Below, piece by piece: positions 30,497-39,164 of a stretch of 64,000 bases of DNA. The position numbers and the translations under genes are program-made. The stretch lies in the NCBI RefSeq assembly GCF_002220095.1, contig NZ_CP022372.1:3630501-3694500 (forward strand). The letters are read 5' to 3'. The first letter of the stretch is position 1, and every line of letters begins with the position of its first letter. Source of the stretch: Bosea sp. AS-1 (GTDB taxonomy: Bacteria > Pseudomonadota > Alphaproteobacteria > Rhizobiales > Beijerinckiaceae). The notes beneath the pieces were generated by a model. The model had not been told where the DNA came from. It was given only the letters and a program-made list of their open reading frames with translations, and did no database searches.

Positions 30497-31140
30497 GCCG
30501 TTCCGTTGAATCCGTATTGCTTGACCAAGGCCGCCATGGCCTGAGATTCCGATTCGGGCTCGGAGCTCAAACCGTTGAGAACACCGAGCTTATCGGCTTC
30601 CTGTCGGTTCTGGCTGAGTTTGAACTTGCCGACGATCGAGGCGATCTCGACCTCGACGCCGACGATGCCGCGCGCCTGCGCCATGATGAAGGGCTCCGGC
30701 GCATCGGTCACGGCCCAGGGCTCGGACCGTGGCGCCTCCTGCTGCCGCGTCAGGGATTCGAGCTGGGCCCGCAGCCAGACTGGATCCTCGACGGTGCGGG
30801 CCGGGCCGCGCACCTGTACCGTGACGTAGTTCCAGGTCGGTACGACCTTGCCGGTCTCGCGCTTGGTCGCATACCAGGCGGGCGTGACGTAGCGCTCGAC
30901 GCCGGTGAAAATCACCAGTGTCTCGGCCCCGGCGGCGATCGCCTTCCACTGGGCGTTCGGCCGGGCGAGATGCGCGCGCAAAACACCATTCGCGCCTTCC
31001 TCGGCGTGGAGGACGAAGGGCACGAGATTGGCGACGAGGCCCCCCTCGCCCACCGTCACCAGCGTGGCGAGCGGGTGCCGTTGGATCACGGCATGGAGTT
31101 CGGCGCGATCCTCGACCTTGAAATGGCTTGGCTCGTACAT
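30493..31140 (-). CDS. PaiB-type FMN-binding negative regulator family protein
   Basis: 215 residues with the start at 31140 ([20 protein letters not shown]). It matches the PaiB family: a split-barrel flavin-binding fold with [35 protein letters not shown] and [14 protein letters not shown]. In Bacillus PaiB represses sporulation and degradative enzyme genes, but no DNA-binding motif is seen in this family and the biochemical role is unclear. It overlaps smpB by 4 bp and lies between dapA and smpB, which are neighbours in many relatives. Confidence 0.88.
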   Translation of the reverse strand: MYEPSHFKVEDRAELHAVIQRHPLATLVTVGEGGLVANLVPFVLHAEEGANGVLRAHLARPNAQWKAIAAGAETLVIFTGVERYVTPAWYATKRETGKVVPTWNYVTVQVRGPARTVEDPVWLRAQLESLTRQQEAPRSEPWAVTDAPEPFIMAQARGIVGVEVEIASIVGKFKLSQNRQEADKLGVLNGLSSEPESESQAMAALVKQYGFNGTA

Positions 31141-31205
31141 CGTTTCGGTCCCTGGATCGCCGCGCCCTGTCGGGCACCAATGGCGATCCGTCCTTTCTGT
31201 TTGGG

Positions 31206-31251
31206 CATCGGACTTATCCGAAAAGTGGCTTCCACTCTTCGGTCCGATGCT
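31206..31251. repeat. Intergenic palindrome, copy 2
   Basis: A 46-nt nested inverted repeat: outer arms GCATCGGA and TCCGATGC, inner arms CCGAAAAGTGG and CCACTCTTCGG. It lies 65 bp upstream of the paiB-like start, between it and dapA. Same family as 26158-26202, and more complete. Confidence 0.8.
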
Positions 31252-31291
31252 CAAGTTTCGGCCGGGGCGACCGGACGAGCACGGTTCCTAT

Positions 31292-32185
31292 TTAGGCATT
31301 CAGCAGCCCGGCGAAAACCATGGCCTCGCGAATGGTCTTGCCGGTGGCCGGCGTGACCGGCATCAGCGGCAGCCGGATTTCTTCCTCGATGCGCCCGAGC
31401 AACTTGAGACCGTGCTTGGCGCCGGCGAGGCCGGGCTCCTTGAAAGTCGCGTCGTGGAGCGGCACCAGCCGGTCCTGCACCTTCAGCGCCTTGGCGTAGT
31501 CGCCCTTGAGCGCGGCCTCCATCAGATCGGCGCAAAGGCGCGGCGCAACATTGGCGACGACCGAGATGCAGCCATGACCGCCCGCCGCCATATAGGCCAG
31601 CGCTGTCATGTCCTCGCCCGAGAGCTGGATGAAATCCGGCCCGAGTGCGTGACGCTGCTGCGAAACGCGGGCGAGGTTGGCGGTGGCGTCCTTCACACCG
31701 GCGATGTTCTTAAGCTCGTAGAGCCTGGCCATCGTCTCGACCGACATGTCGACCACCGAGCGCGGCGGGATGTTGTAGATGATGATCGGAATGCCGATCG
31801 CATCGTTCACCGCCTTGAAGTGCTGGTACATGCCCTCCTGGGTCGGCTTGTTGTAATAGGGCGTGACGACGAGCACGGCGTCGGCCCCCGCCTTCTCGGC
31901 ATGGACAGCGAGGTCGATCGCCTCGGTCGTGTTGTTCGAGCCGGCGCCGGCGATGACCGGGACGCGCCCCTTGGCCTGCGCGACAACGATCTCGACGACA
32001 CGCTTGTGCTCGTCATGGGAGAGCGTCGGGCTTTCGCCGGTGGTGCCGACGGGAACGAGCCCGGTCGAGCCGTTCTCGATCTGCCAATCGACCAACGCCC
32101 GCAGCGCAGCCTCGTCGATCTTGCCGCTTTTGAACGGCGTGACCAGAGCGGGCATCGAGCCGGTCAGGGCGGGGTGCTTGGTCAT
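31292..32185 (-). CDS. dapA: 4-hydroxy-tetrahydrodipicolinate synthase
   Basis: Condenses pyruvate and aspartate semialdehyde in the lysine/diaminopimelate route, so it feeds cell-wall synthesis. 297 residues, a TIM barrel with [42 protein letters not shown] and the Schiff-base lysine in [13 protein letters not shown]. It diverges from a lytic transglycosylase gene; the shared 169-bp region would carry both promoters. Confidence 0.96.
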   Translation of the reverse strand: MTKHPALTGSMPALVTPFKSGKIDEAALRALVDWQIENGSTGLVPVGTTGESPTLSHDEHKRVVEIVVAQAKGRVPVIAGAGSNNTTEAIDLAVHAEKAGADAVLVVTPYYNKPTQEGMYQHFKAVNDAIGIPIIIYNIPPRSVVDMSVETMARLYELKNIAGVKDATANLARVSQQRHALGPDFIQLSGEDMTALAYMAAGGHGCISVVANVAPRLCADLMEAALKGDYAKALKVQDRLVPLHDATFKEPGLAGAKHGLKLLGRIEEEIRLPLMPVTPATGKTIREAMVFAGLLNA

Positions 32186-32354
32186 GAGGACGATCCTGAG
32201 GCGAAAACACGGGGTTACGGGCCGTCACACATAAACCTTCACCTCGCCAAGGCAAAGCCGAGAACCCATGAAAATGCGTGGCCTCATGGTTAAGCTTTCA
32301 TAAACTCCCTTCCCCGACCATCTCCCCATGCCTGCACGAGGATGGAGCCGTCTC

Positions 32355-34433
32355 ATGGCCTCGCCTGCCGTCCGGCGACGATTGCCGGGCCTCCTGCTGC
32401 CACTGCTGCTTTCCGCCTCCGCCACTCAGGCAGGCGATGACGGCATGCTCGCCAGCCAGCGCACGCTGGCGATGGTCTCCGACGTCGAGACGACCGGCTC
32501 GCTGCCGCCTTACCCGCCTGGCGCCCTGCGGGGGGACGAGACGGTCAACCTCGAGGTCGTCCGGATCGCCATCACAGCCTATCGCAAGGGTGCGCTCGCG
32601 GAGGGCGATGCCGCCGCGGCGCGCATCGACGAGCCGACCACCCGCGCCCTGCTGGAATGGGTCGCGATCCATGCCAATGCCGGCGCCGTGCCATTCTCCC
32701 GTATCGATGCCTTTCTGCGCGATCACCCGAACTACCCGGCCACGACCCGGTTTCGACGCCGGGCCGAGGAGGCCCTGATCGCCGAGAAGAAAAGCCCGAC
32801 GATCATCCGCGCCTTTTTTCTCGGTCAGCAGCCGGTTTCCCCAGCCGGGCGGATTGCCCTCGCGCTAGCGCTCAAGGATGAAGGAAAGGCGGACGAGGCC
32901 GATGCGCTGATCCGGCGAAGCTGGCGCAAGGACCTGTTCGGGCAGGCCCTGGAAAAGATCGTACTCGCCCAGTTCGACACCGCCCTGACCAAGGACGATC
33001 ACCAGCTGCGCGCCGAGCGCTACCTGTTTCGGGGAGACGGCTCTGCCGCGCTACGCAACGCCGCACGGGTCTCGCCCGACTATGTCGTGCTGGCCAGGGC
33101 CCGGCTCGCCAGCGCCAAGGCTCGGCGACCGATCTCCGACAAGCTGATCGCCGCCGTGCCGGCCTCGCTGCGGGGCGACGTTTCCTTCGCCTTCCTGCAG
33201 GCGCAGCAGGCGCGCCGCGGCGACAAGCTCGACGAGGCCGCCAAGGCGATGACCGCCATTCCGCGCGACCCAACGCTGCTGGGCGACGGCGACGGCTGGT
33301 GGGAGGAGCGACGCATCCTTTCGCGCAAGCTGCTCGATGCCGGGAATGCGCAGAAGGCCTATGAGATCGCAGCCGGGCACGGCGCCGAAGATGCGCCCGA
33401 GCGTATCGAGGCCGAGTGGCAGGCGGGCTTCATCGCACTACGCTTCCTGAAGAACGCCGAAGCCGCGCTGAAGCATTTCGATGCGGCCGCCGCGGTGGCG
33501 GAAACGCCGATCTCGGTCGCACGCGCCGCCTATTGGCGCGGGCGCGCCTATGAGGCACTCGACAAGCCAGAGGAGGCCAAGACCGCCTTCGGCAAGGCAG
33601 CCGAGCAACCCGTCGCCTATTATGGCCAGCTCGCGCGAGCCAAACTCGGGCTCAACGACCTGCCGTTGCGCCTCACTGCTGCTGCCGGCCTCGATGCCCT
33701 GCCCGGCCATCGCGAGGTACGCCTGCTCTACAAGATCGGCGAGCGCGACCTTGCCAATCTGATGCTCGCCGATCTGGCCCAGCGCCTGCACACCACGGCC
33801 GCGCTGGAGACGATCGCCGCGATTGCCCGCCGCGAAGCCGATGCACGCACTCTCGTCGCCATCGGCAAAGCGGCGCTGCAGCGCGGCTTCCCGCTCGACC
33901 AGGCCTCCTATCCGACCCATGGCGTGCCGGATTTCGACGTGCTGGGCGATCCGATGGAGCGCGCGATCGTCCACGCCATCGCACGCCAGGAAAGCGCCTT
34001 CGATCCGACCGCGATGTCCCACGCGGGGGCACGCGGGCTGATGCAAATGATGCCGGCGACGGCCCGCGAGACAGCCCGCCGCGCCGGCCTGCCTTTCGAC
34101 TGGCAGAAGCTCGGCCAGGACCCGCTCTATGCGGCGCGAATGGGTGCAGCTCATCTCAACGATCTGCTGAAGGAGTGGCGTGGCTCCTACATCCTGACCT
34201 TCGCCGCCTACAACGCCGGCTCACCCAATGTGAAGAAGTGGATCGCCGCCTATGGCGACCCGCGCGATCCTGAGGTCGACGCCGTCGACTGGGTCGAGCG
34301 CATCCCCTTCTCCGAGACACGCAACTACGTTCAGCGCGTCATGGAGAATCTTCAGGTCTACCGGCAGCGTCTCAACCAGCGCACGGCTTATCTGATCGAC
34401 CACGACCTGAAGCGCGGCGGCAAGCGGGACTGA
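32355..34433 (+). CDS. slt: Soluble lytic murein transglycosylase (Slt70-like)
   Basis: 692 residues from ATG 32355, which has GGAG about 7 bases upstream; the ATG at 32328 has none. A signal peptide (cleavage near ATQAGDD) sends it to the periplasm. A long helical superhelix of TPR-like repeats (about 60-510) precedes the catalytic domain, with the catalytic Glu in ARQESAFDPTAMSHAGARGL and the block MQMMPATARETARRAG. FAAYNAGSPNVKKW is the usual third motif. Cleaves peptidoglycan to 1,6-anhydro products. Confidence 0.94.
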   Translation: MASPAVRRRLPGLLLPLLLSASATQAGDDGMLASQRTLAMVSDVETTGSLPPYPPGALRGDETVNLEVVRIAITAYRKGALAEGDAAAARIDEPTTRALLEWVAIHANAGAVPFSRIDAFLRDHPNYPATTRFRRRAEEALIAEKKSPTIIRAFFLGQQPVSPAGRIALALALKDEGKADEADALIRRSWRKDLFGQALEKIVLAQFDTALTKDDHQLRAERYLFRGDGSAALRNAARVSPDYVVLARARLASAKARRPISDKLIAAVPASLRGDVSFAFLQAQQARRGDKLDEAAKAMTAIPRDPTLLGDGDGWWEERRILSRKLLDAGNAQKAYEIAAGHGAEDAPERIEAEWQAGFIALRFLKNAEAALKHFDAAAAVAETPISVARAAYWRGRAYEALDKPEEAKTAFGKAAEQPVAYYGQLARAKLGLNDLPLRLTAAAGLDALPGHREVRLLYKIGERDLANLMLADLAQRLHTTAALETIAAIARREADARTLVAIGKAALQRGFPLDQASYPTHGVPDFDVLGDPMERAIVHAIARQESAFDPTAMSHAGARGLMQMMPATARETARRAGLPFDWQKLGQDPLYAARMGAAHLNDLLKEWRGSYILTFAAYNAGSPNVKKWIAAYGDPRDPEVDAVDWVERIPFSETRNYVQRVMENLQVYRQRLNQRTAYLIDHDLKRGGKRD

Positions 34434-34594
34434 GGTTCGGCGGCCTGAAACCACGCGGCTGGCGCAAGGACAAGACAGCCGCACCAAGGTCGGACACTGG
34501 GCAGAGCTTCCATGGCTGTTCGGCGGGCAACGAGCAGCTTCCGTGGCCGGCGCAGGCATGGTTAGCTGTCTGGATCGCCCTGCCTGAGATCCCT

Positions 34595-35488
34595 ATGACC
34601 TTCGATACCGGCTTCGTCTCCCGCTTCTTCTCGGCTTCCGACGGGTTGAGGCTGCATGCCCGCGACTATGGTCCCCTCGCCTCGCCTGCTCTCCCTGTCG
34701 TCTGCCTGCCGGGTTTCGCGCGCACCGCCGCCGATTTCCACGAGGTCGCGCTGGCGCTGTCACAGGATGAAGCGAAGCCACGCCGTGTGCTCGCTGCGGA
34801 TTATCGTGGACGCGGCCTTTCGGCCTATGACAGCAACTGGAAGAACTACGACATCCGGGTCGAGCTCGACGATCTGCTGCAGGTGCTGGTCGCCGCCGGC
34901 ATCGATCGGGCCGTGTTCATCGGCACCTCGCGCGGCGGCCTGCTCACCATGGCGCTGGCCGCCGCGCGCCCGGCCGTCATCAAGGGCGTCGTCTTCAACG
35001 ATGTCGGGCCGGTCATCGATGCGCGCGGACTGCTGCGCATTCGAGGTTATGTCGGCAAGCTGCCGCAGCCGCGCAGCTTCTCGGAAGGCGCGGAGATCCT
35101 GAAGCGGCTCTCCGACCAGCAGTTCCCGCTGCTCGGCGATGCGGAGTGGGAGCTTATGGCGCGCCGGACCTGGACCGATCGCGACGGACCGCTCAGGCCC
35201 GATTATGACACGAACCTGATGAAAGTGCTGGAGGAACTCGATCTCGAAGCGCCGCTACCGGTGCTCTGGCCCTATTTCGACGCGCTGCAAGGCGTGCCGA
35301 TCCTGGCGATCCGCGGGGCCAATTCCGACCTGCTTGCCGAAAAGACGCTAACTGAAATGGCCGAGCGGCATCCGGATTGCGAAACCCATGTCGCGCCCGG
35401 TCAGGGCCATGCTCCATTGCTCGGCAGCAAGGACATGATCCGCCGGATCGGCAAGCTCGTCGCCAGGGCGGAGCGGCGGGCGGGATAA
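34595..35488 (+). CDS. Alpha/beta hydrolase
   Basis: 297 residues, typical alpha/beta hydrolase fold. VVCLPGFARTAADFH is the oxyanion-hole region; GTSRGGLLTMALA contains the nucleophile Ser; the His is in HVAPGQGHAPLL. The family includes esterases, lactonases and epoxide hydrolases; this one cannot be narrowed. It stands alone downstream of slt. Confidence 0.88.
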   Translation: MTFDTGFVSRFFSASDGLRLHARDYGPLASPALPVVCLPGFARTAADFHEVALALSQDEAKPRRVLAADYRGRGLSAYDSNWKNYDIRVELDDLLQVLVAAGIDRAVFIGTSRGGLLTMALAAARPAVIKGVVFNDVGPVIDARGLLRIRGYVGKLPQPRSFSEGAEILKRLSDQQFPLLGDAEWELMARRTWTDRDGPLRPDYDTNLMKVLEELDLEAPLPVLWPYFDALQGVPILAIRGANSDLLAEKTLTEMAERHPDCETHVAPGQGHAPLLGSKDMIRRIGKLVARAERRAG

Positions 35489-35506
35489 CACCGTCCCGCC
35501 TATGCT

Positions 35507-36580
35507 CTACGGTTTCGTCTTTCCGCGCTCGGCCTTCAACGCCCGCGAGTGCTGGGTCTCGCCGCCATGGGCGAGGATGCCCGCATCCTCACGCCAGTTC
35601 TCGGCGAGACCTCGCCCCGGCGCCCCCGCGAAAGCAGAGACATAGCGCATCTCCTCGTCGCTCAGCGCCGCGATCTGGTCGAAGTGCCAGATGCCCAGCC
35701 GGTTGAGGTCAGCCGCTATCGCCGGGCCGACACCCTTCACCAGTGTCAGGTCGTCGGCCTTGCCGTCCCGCGCCGCGGCCAGCAGGTTCGCGGGACGTGT
35801 GCCTTCGAAGCCGTCATCTGCAAGCGTCGCGATATTATCCTCTCCTGCCGATCCATCGTCGCGCGACGTCTCGACCAACCCGGCTCGGGCGCGCTCGGCG
35901 AATTCCGTGGAGCCGCCAGCTGCCAGAAGCTTCGCCTGGCCGACCCAGCCCTCGCGCTCGATCCGACCGGGAAAAGCAAGGTAACCACCGACCCATTCGA
36001 CATTCTCCGGGGTCCAGGCCGCGATCTGGTCGAAATGCCAGATGCCCAGCCCGTGCAGGCGCCCCTCATTCTGCCGGCCAATGCCCTTGATGAGCTTGAG
36101 ATCGTCGGCCTTGCCGCCATGCGCCTCGACCAGGGCTGCAGGGCGACGACCGGGGAGCGCCTCCTCGTTATCGACGGGGGAAAGCTTGCGCTCCGCAGGT
36201 ACCGGGATATCGACCACAGCGGCGATCACGGCAGCGGGCGCGGCACTGGCCGCCGGCACGGACGGTGCGGCAACTGCCATGGAGACGGCCTCTGCTGTCT
36301 TCACCGGGGCCCCGAGCGGGCGCAGCAAGGCGCCGGCCACACATCCCAACCAGTAGACCGCGACAAACAGCAACGCCGTCTCGAGCCACATCGCGGGCAC
36401 GCCGTTGACAAGCTGGAGCCAGGTCAAAGCCGCGCCGCAGGCCCAAACCACACCCGTCAGCGTCCAGCCGCGGCTCCAGAACCGGCGCGAGCGCCCGCTC
36501 TGGCTGATCCAGCCCATGACGAGGCCGAGGACAACGGCGCCTAGGAGAAACCAGACGAACCGGCTGGCGAGATAGAGCAT
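35507..36580 (-). CDS. Membrane-anchored double helix-hairpin-helix protein (COG3743-like)
   Basis: 357 residues. About three membrane helices fill residues 1-88, an Ala/Pro-rich linker follows, then two copies of one domain (about 144-220 and 260-336). Each has DDLxLxKGxG, then LGIWHFDQIAA. The same domain occurs as a C-terminal tail on NuoE in many alphaproteobacteria and in proteins labelled flap endonuclease-like; it has a helix-hairpin-helix core but no evident nuclease residues. Only 10 bp separate it from the OmpA/BON gene upstream on the same strand. Confidence 0.8.
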   Translation of the reverse strand: MLYLASRFVWFLLGAVVLGLVMGWISQSGRSRRFWSRGWTLTGVVWACGAALTWLQLVNGVPAMWLETALLFVAVYWLGCVAGALLRPLGAPVKTAEAVSMAVAAPSVPAASAAPAAVIAAVVDIPVPAERKLSPVDNEEALPGRRPAALVEAHGGKADDLKLIKGIGRQNEGRLHGLGIWHFDQIAAWTPENVEWVGGYLAFPGRIEREGWVGQAKLLAAGGSTEFAERARAGLVETSRDDGSAGEDNIATLADDGFEGTRPANLLAAARDGKADDLTLVKGVGPAIAADLNRLGIWHFDQIAALSDEEMRYVSAFAGAPGRGLAENWREDAGILAHGGETQHSRALKAERGKTKP

Positions 36581-36590
36581 GATCGTCTCC

Positions 36591-38900
36591 CTATTTCGCC
36601 ACCGTGAACTGGACCCGGCGGTTCATCTCGCGGGCCTGCGGCGCCCCATGCGGCACCAGCGGCCGGGTGATGCCATACCCCTTGACGTCGAGCTGGGCCG
36701 AATCGATGCCGCGCCGGATCAGCTCGTCACGCACCCGCTGTGCCCGCCGCAGGGACAGATCGAGATTGTCGAAACCACGCCACTCGCCATCGCGATTGGC
36801 GTGCCCTTCGATGGTCACGCGCGAGCCGGGGCACTTCTTGAGAATCGCCGCCGCCTCGCTGATGACCCGGTCCGTCACCGTGTCGAGCTCGACCACGGCC
36901 GTACCTTGCGCGAACAGCACCGGGTTTTGCTTGGTCAGGCCGTCAAGATCGTTCTGACAACTGGCAGGCGGATCGACAACGCAGCCAGTCTGGCGCTGGC
37001 CGACCACGACATCCGCAGTATAGCCCGGCGGCAGACCGGTGGAAGCGCTGGTCTCGACTTCGCTCCGGATCAGGTCCCGGCAGGTCAGGCCGCGGAGCGT
37101 AACGGTCTGGTCGGTGATCGTGGCCGAACCGATATCCAGCCGCAACAGATCGGCGAGAGCCGTCCGGGCAGCCTGCGCGAAGCCATCCGGCGCGCCAGGC
37201 AGAATCACCGTCATGTCCTCGAGCTTGTCGCCCAGCGGCGATTCCGCAACGAGGGCGCGCAACGCGCCGCGCGCCGCCTCGTCCGGCAAATAGCCGGAGA
37301 AGGTTGCCCCGCCGCGATCAGCTGTCAGCGACAGACCGTAAGGCCGCACCGTCACGGTTCCAGCATCGGCTGGGACGTTGAGGCCAGCCGGGTGCGCCGC
37401 CAGGACGTTCCGCAGGGCTTGCCAGCCCGCAGCATCGGCGGCCTCGCCCGCGATCGAGAGGGCGTTGTCGCGAAGCGAGACCGAGCCCTCCTTGAGCTTC
37501 GACAAGGCTTCCAGCGCATAGGTGGCAGAGGCGGGGAAATTACCGGCGGACTGCCTGGCTGAACCGAATTCCATGCGATCCTCGATGCCGAGGCCACCGA
37601 ACAAGCGCCCGGCCTGCGCGAGGACATCCGCCCGGGCGGCCGCATCTGGAACCGTCCCCGAGAGGATCACGCGATCGGCTGCACGGCGCGCCGTCCAAGG
37701 GGCGATGGACGCCGATCTAGCAGCGGGCACCAAGCTGGTCGGCTTCGCGGCAGACATGTTGACCGCCGGTGCCTGGGGGGACGGCGCGGCAGGAGTGCGC
37801 GCCACATCGTCGAGGATCAGCTCCGGGATCTCCGGCAAGGGCGGCATCGCGGCCTCCGGCGGCGGTGCAGGCGGGCATTCGAGCGAGACCTGCGCGACCG
37901 AATCCGGCCCGTCGAGCTGCGCGATCTGAAGGCGCAGAGCCTGGCAGGCGGCGTAGTTGTTCGGCCCTACGCCCGAAAGGGTGTAGCTATCACCTGTGAT
38001 CTCTGCCTTCCCGCTCCTGAGCCGCGCGAGTTCGAGAGCGGCGCGCCTGATCTTCTCGACGAAAGCAGACGGCGCTCCCGCGCCCGGTTGCATCGAATCG
38101 CGGATCGCGATCGGCGAGGGGAAACTGGCCTGCAGCGCAGCGAGTATCTGGCGACGCGTCGTCTCGTCAGGATAGAAGCCGGCAACCTCGACAATCTCGG
38201 GCGTCACATGCGCCGCGCTCCAACGATAGGGCGAGATCGTCGGCGGCTCGAGCCCACAGGGAACCGCGCTGAAACCCGCGACCGGAGGCTTTGCACCCAG
38301 AGCCTCCAGAGCAAGGAATGCCTCGGGGCTCGCAGCCTTGCCCTCGATGCAGAAGCGGCCATCGTCCAGCGCGATCCGACCGGATGCGAGATGAGGCAAG
38401 GCCGAGATCATCGCCGCTGTCATGGCGGTGAAGCCTTCGGACGCGCCGAACGCCACCGTCTGACGGTCGTCGATCCTGAGCCCCGGCAGGGCCGCACTGG
38501 CCGCCGCCGCGTTCGCGTCCGCGACCGATAGATCAGGAACGAATCCGCCGACGGTCACGACATTGGGCAAGCGGCTGACGAACCAGGAATAAGGCTTCTG
38601 CGCGACAACTTGCGACAAGCCGCCGAGAGCGCGGCGCACCCCGAATTCGGAACGCAATTGCGTCATCGCCTTGGCGGCTCCGTCGGCCGAGATGACCTCG
38701 CCGCCGATGGTCACGTCCCGCCCCTCGACCTGGGCGGTCACCGGCCTCGCGCCGGGCGCGGCGCCAGCCCCCGCTTGAACGGCCTGCTCGGCGCGCCTCG
38801 CGACGTCGCGCTGGATCGCATCGTCGAGAAACAGATTTCCGACGCCCCACAGCAGCGCCAGAGGAATCACGCCCCAGAGCCAGCGCGTCGGCTGAGACAT
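36591..38900 (-). CDS. Inner-membrane-anchored OmpA family protein with repeated BON-like domains
   Basis: 769 residues from ATG 38900 (GAGGGG upstream). A single N-terminal membrane helix (WLWGVIPLALLWGVGNLFL) without a cleavage site suggests inner-membrane anchoring. Several BON/OmpATb-like units follow (seen as VTIGGEVISADGAAKAM, VILSGTVPDAAARADVLAQA, FSGYLPDEAARGALRALV). A C-terminal OmpA peptidoglycan-binding domain ends it (VTIEGHANRDGEW, LDLSLRRAQRVRDELIRRGI, EMNRRVQFTV). Together these would bridge inner membrane and wall. Cotranscription with the helix-hairpin-helix gene is very likely. Confidence 0.85.
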   Translation of the reverse strand: MSQPTRWLWGVIPLALLWGVGNLFLDDAIQRDVARRAEQAVQAGAGAAPGARPVTAQVEGRDVTIGGEVISADGAAKAMTQLRSEFGVRRALGGLSQVVAQKPYSWFVSRLPNVVTVGGFVPDLSVADANAAAASAALPGLRIDDRQTVAFGASEGFTAMTAAMISALPHLASGRIALDDGRFCIEGKAASPEAFLALEALGAKPPVAGFSAVPCGLEPPTISPYRWSAAHVTPEIVEVAGFYPDETTRRQILAALQASFPSPIAIRDSMQPGAGAPSAFVEKIRRAALELARLRSGKAEITGDSYTLSGVGPNNYAACQALRLQIAQLDGPDSVAQVSLECPPAPPPEAAMPPLPEIPELILDDVARTPAAPSPQAPAVNMSAAKPTSLVPAARSASIAPWTARRAADRVILSGTVPDAAARADVLAQAGRLFGGLGIEDRMEFGSARQSAGNFPASATYALEALSKLKEGSVSLRDNALSIAGEAADAAGWQALRNVLAAHPAGLNVPADAGTVTVRPYGLSLTADRGGATFSGYLPDEAARGALRALVAESPLGDKLEDMTVILPGAPDGFAQAARTALADLLRLDIGSATITDQTVTLRGLTCRDLIRSEVETSASTGLPPGYTADVVVGQRQTGCVVDPPASCQNDLDGLTKQNPVLFAQGTAVVELDTVTDRVISEAAAILKKCPGSRVTIEGHANRDGEWRGFDNLDLSLRRAQRVRDELIRRGIDSAQLDVKGYGITRPLVPHGAPQAREMNRRVQFTVAK

Positions 38901-39113
38901 CGTTCGCCCCTCATCCCCGCCGCTCCCGCGGCGAAGCCACTCTCCATCGCCCGATGATAATATCATCAAGAGCTTGGAGCCATGTTCCGAGATTTCGATT
39001 CAACGGGCGGAACGGCGATACCGCGGGCGGAGAACCGGCTTCGGACTTCTCCGGCCAGTCAGTCCGGATCACCCCGAGCCGTCAACCGCTAAGATTCAAC
39101 GACCCACAGGCAA

Positions 39114-39142
39114 CAAAAAAGCCCCGGGTTTCCCCGGGGCTT
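39114..39142 (-). terminator. Strong intrinsic terminator of porin gene
   Basis: Minus-strand hairpin with a 10-bp GC-rich stem (39119-39128 with 39133-39142) and a 4-nt loop, followed in the transcript by a run of U (complement of the A tract 39115-39120). It lies about 20 bp past the porin stop. Confidence 0.92.
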
Positions 39143-39164
39143 CCGACTAAGACCGGAGAACCGA

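Noticed and set aside
30023..32185. Possible tmRNA gene near smpB
   Set aside because: No tRNA-like ends or tag reading frame were found in the spacers around smpB, paiB or dapA.
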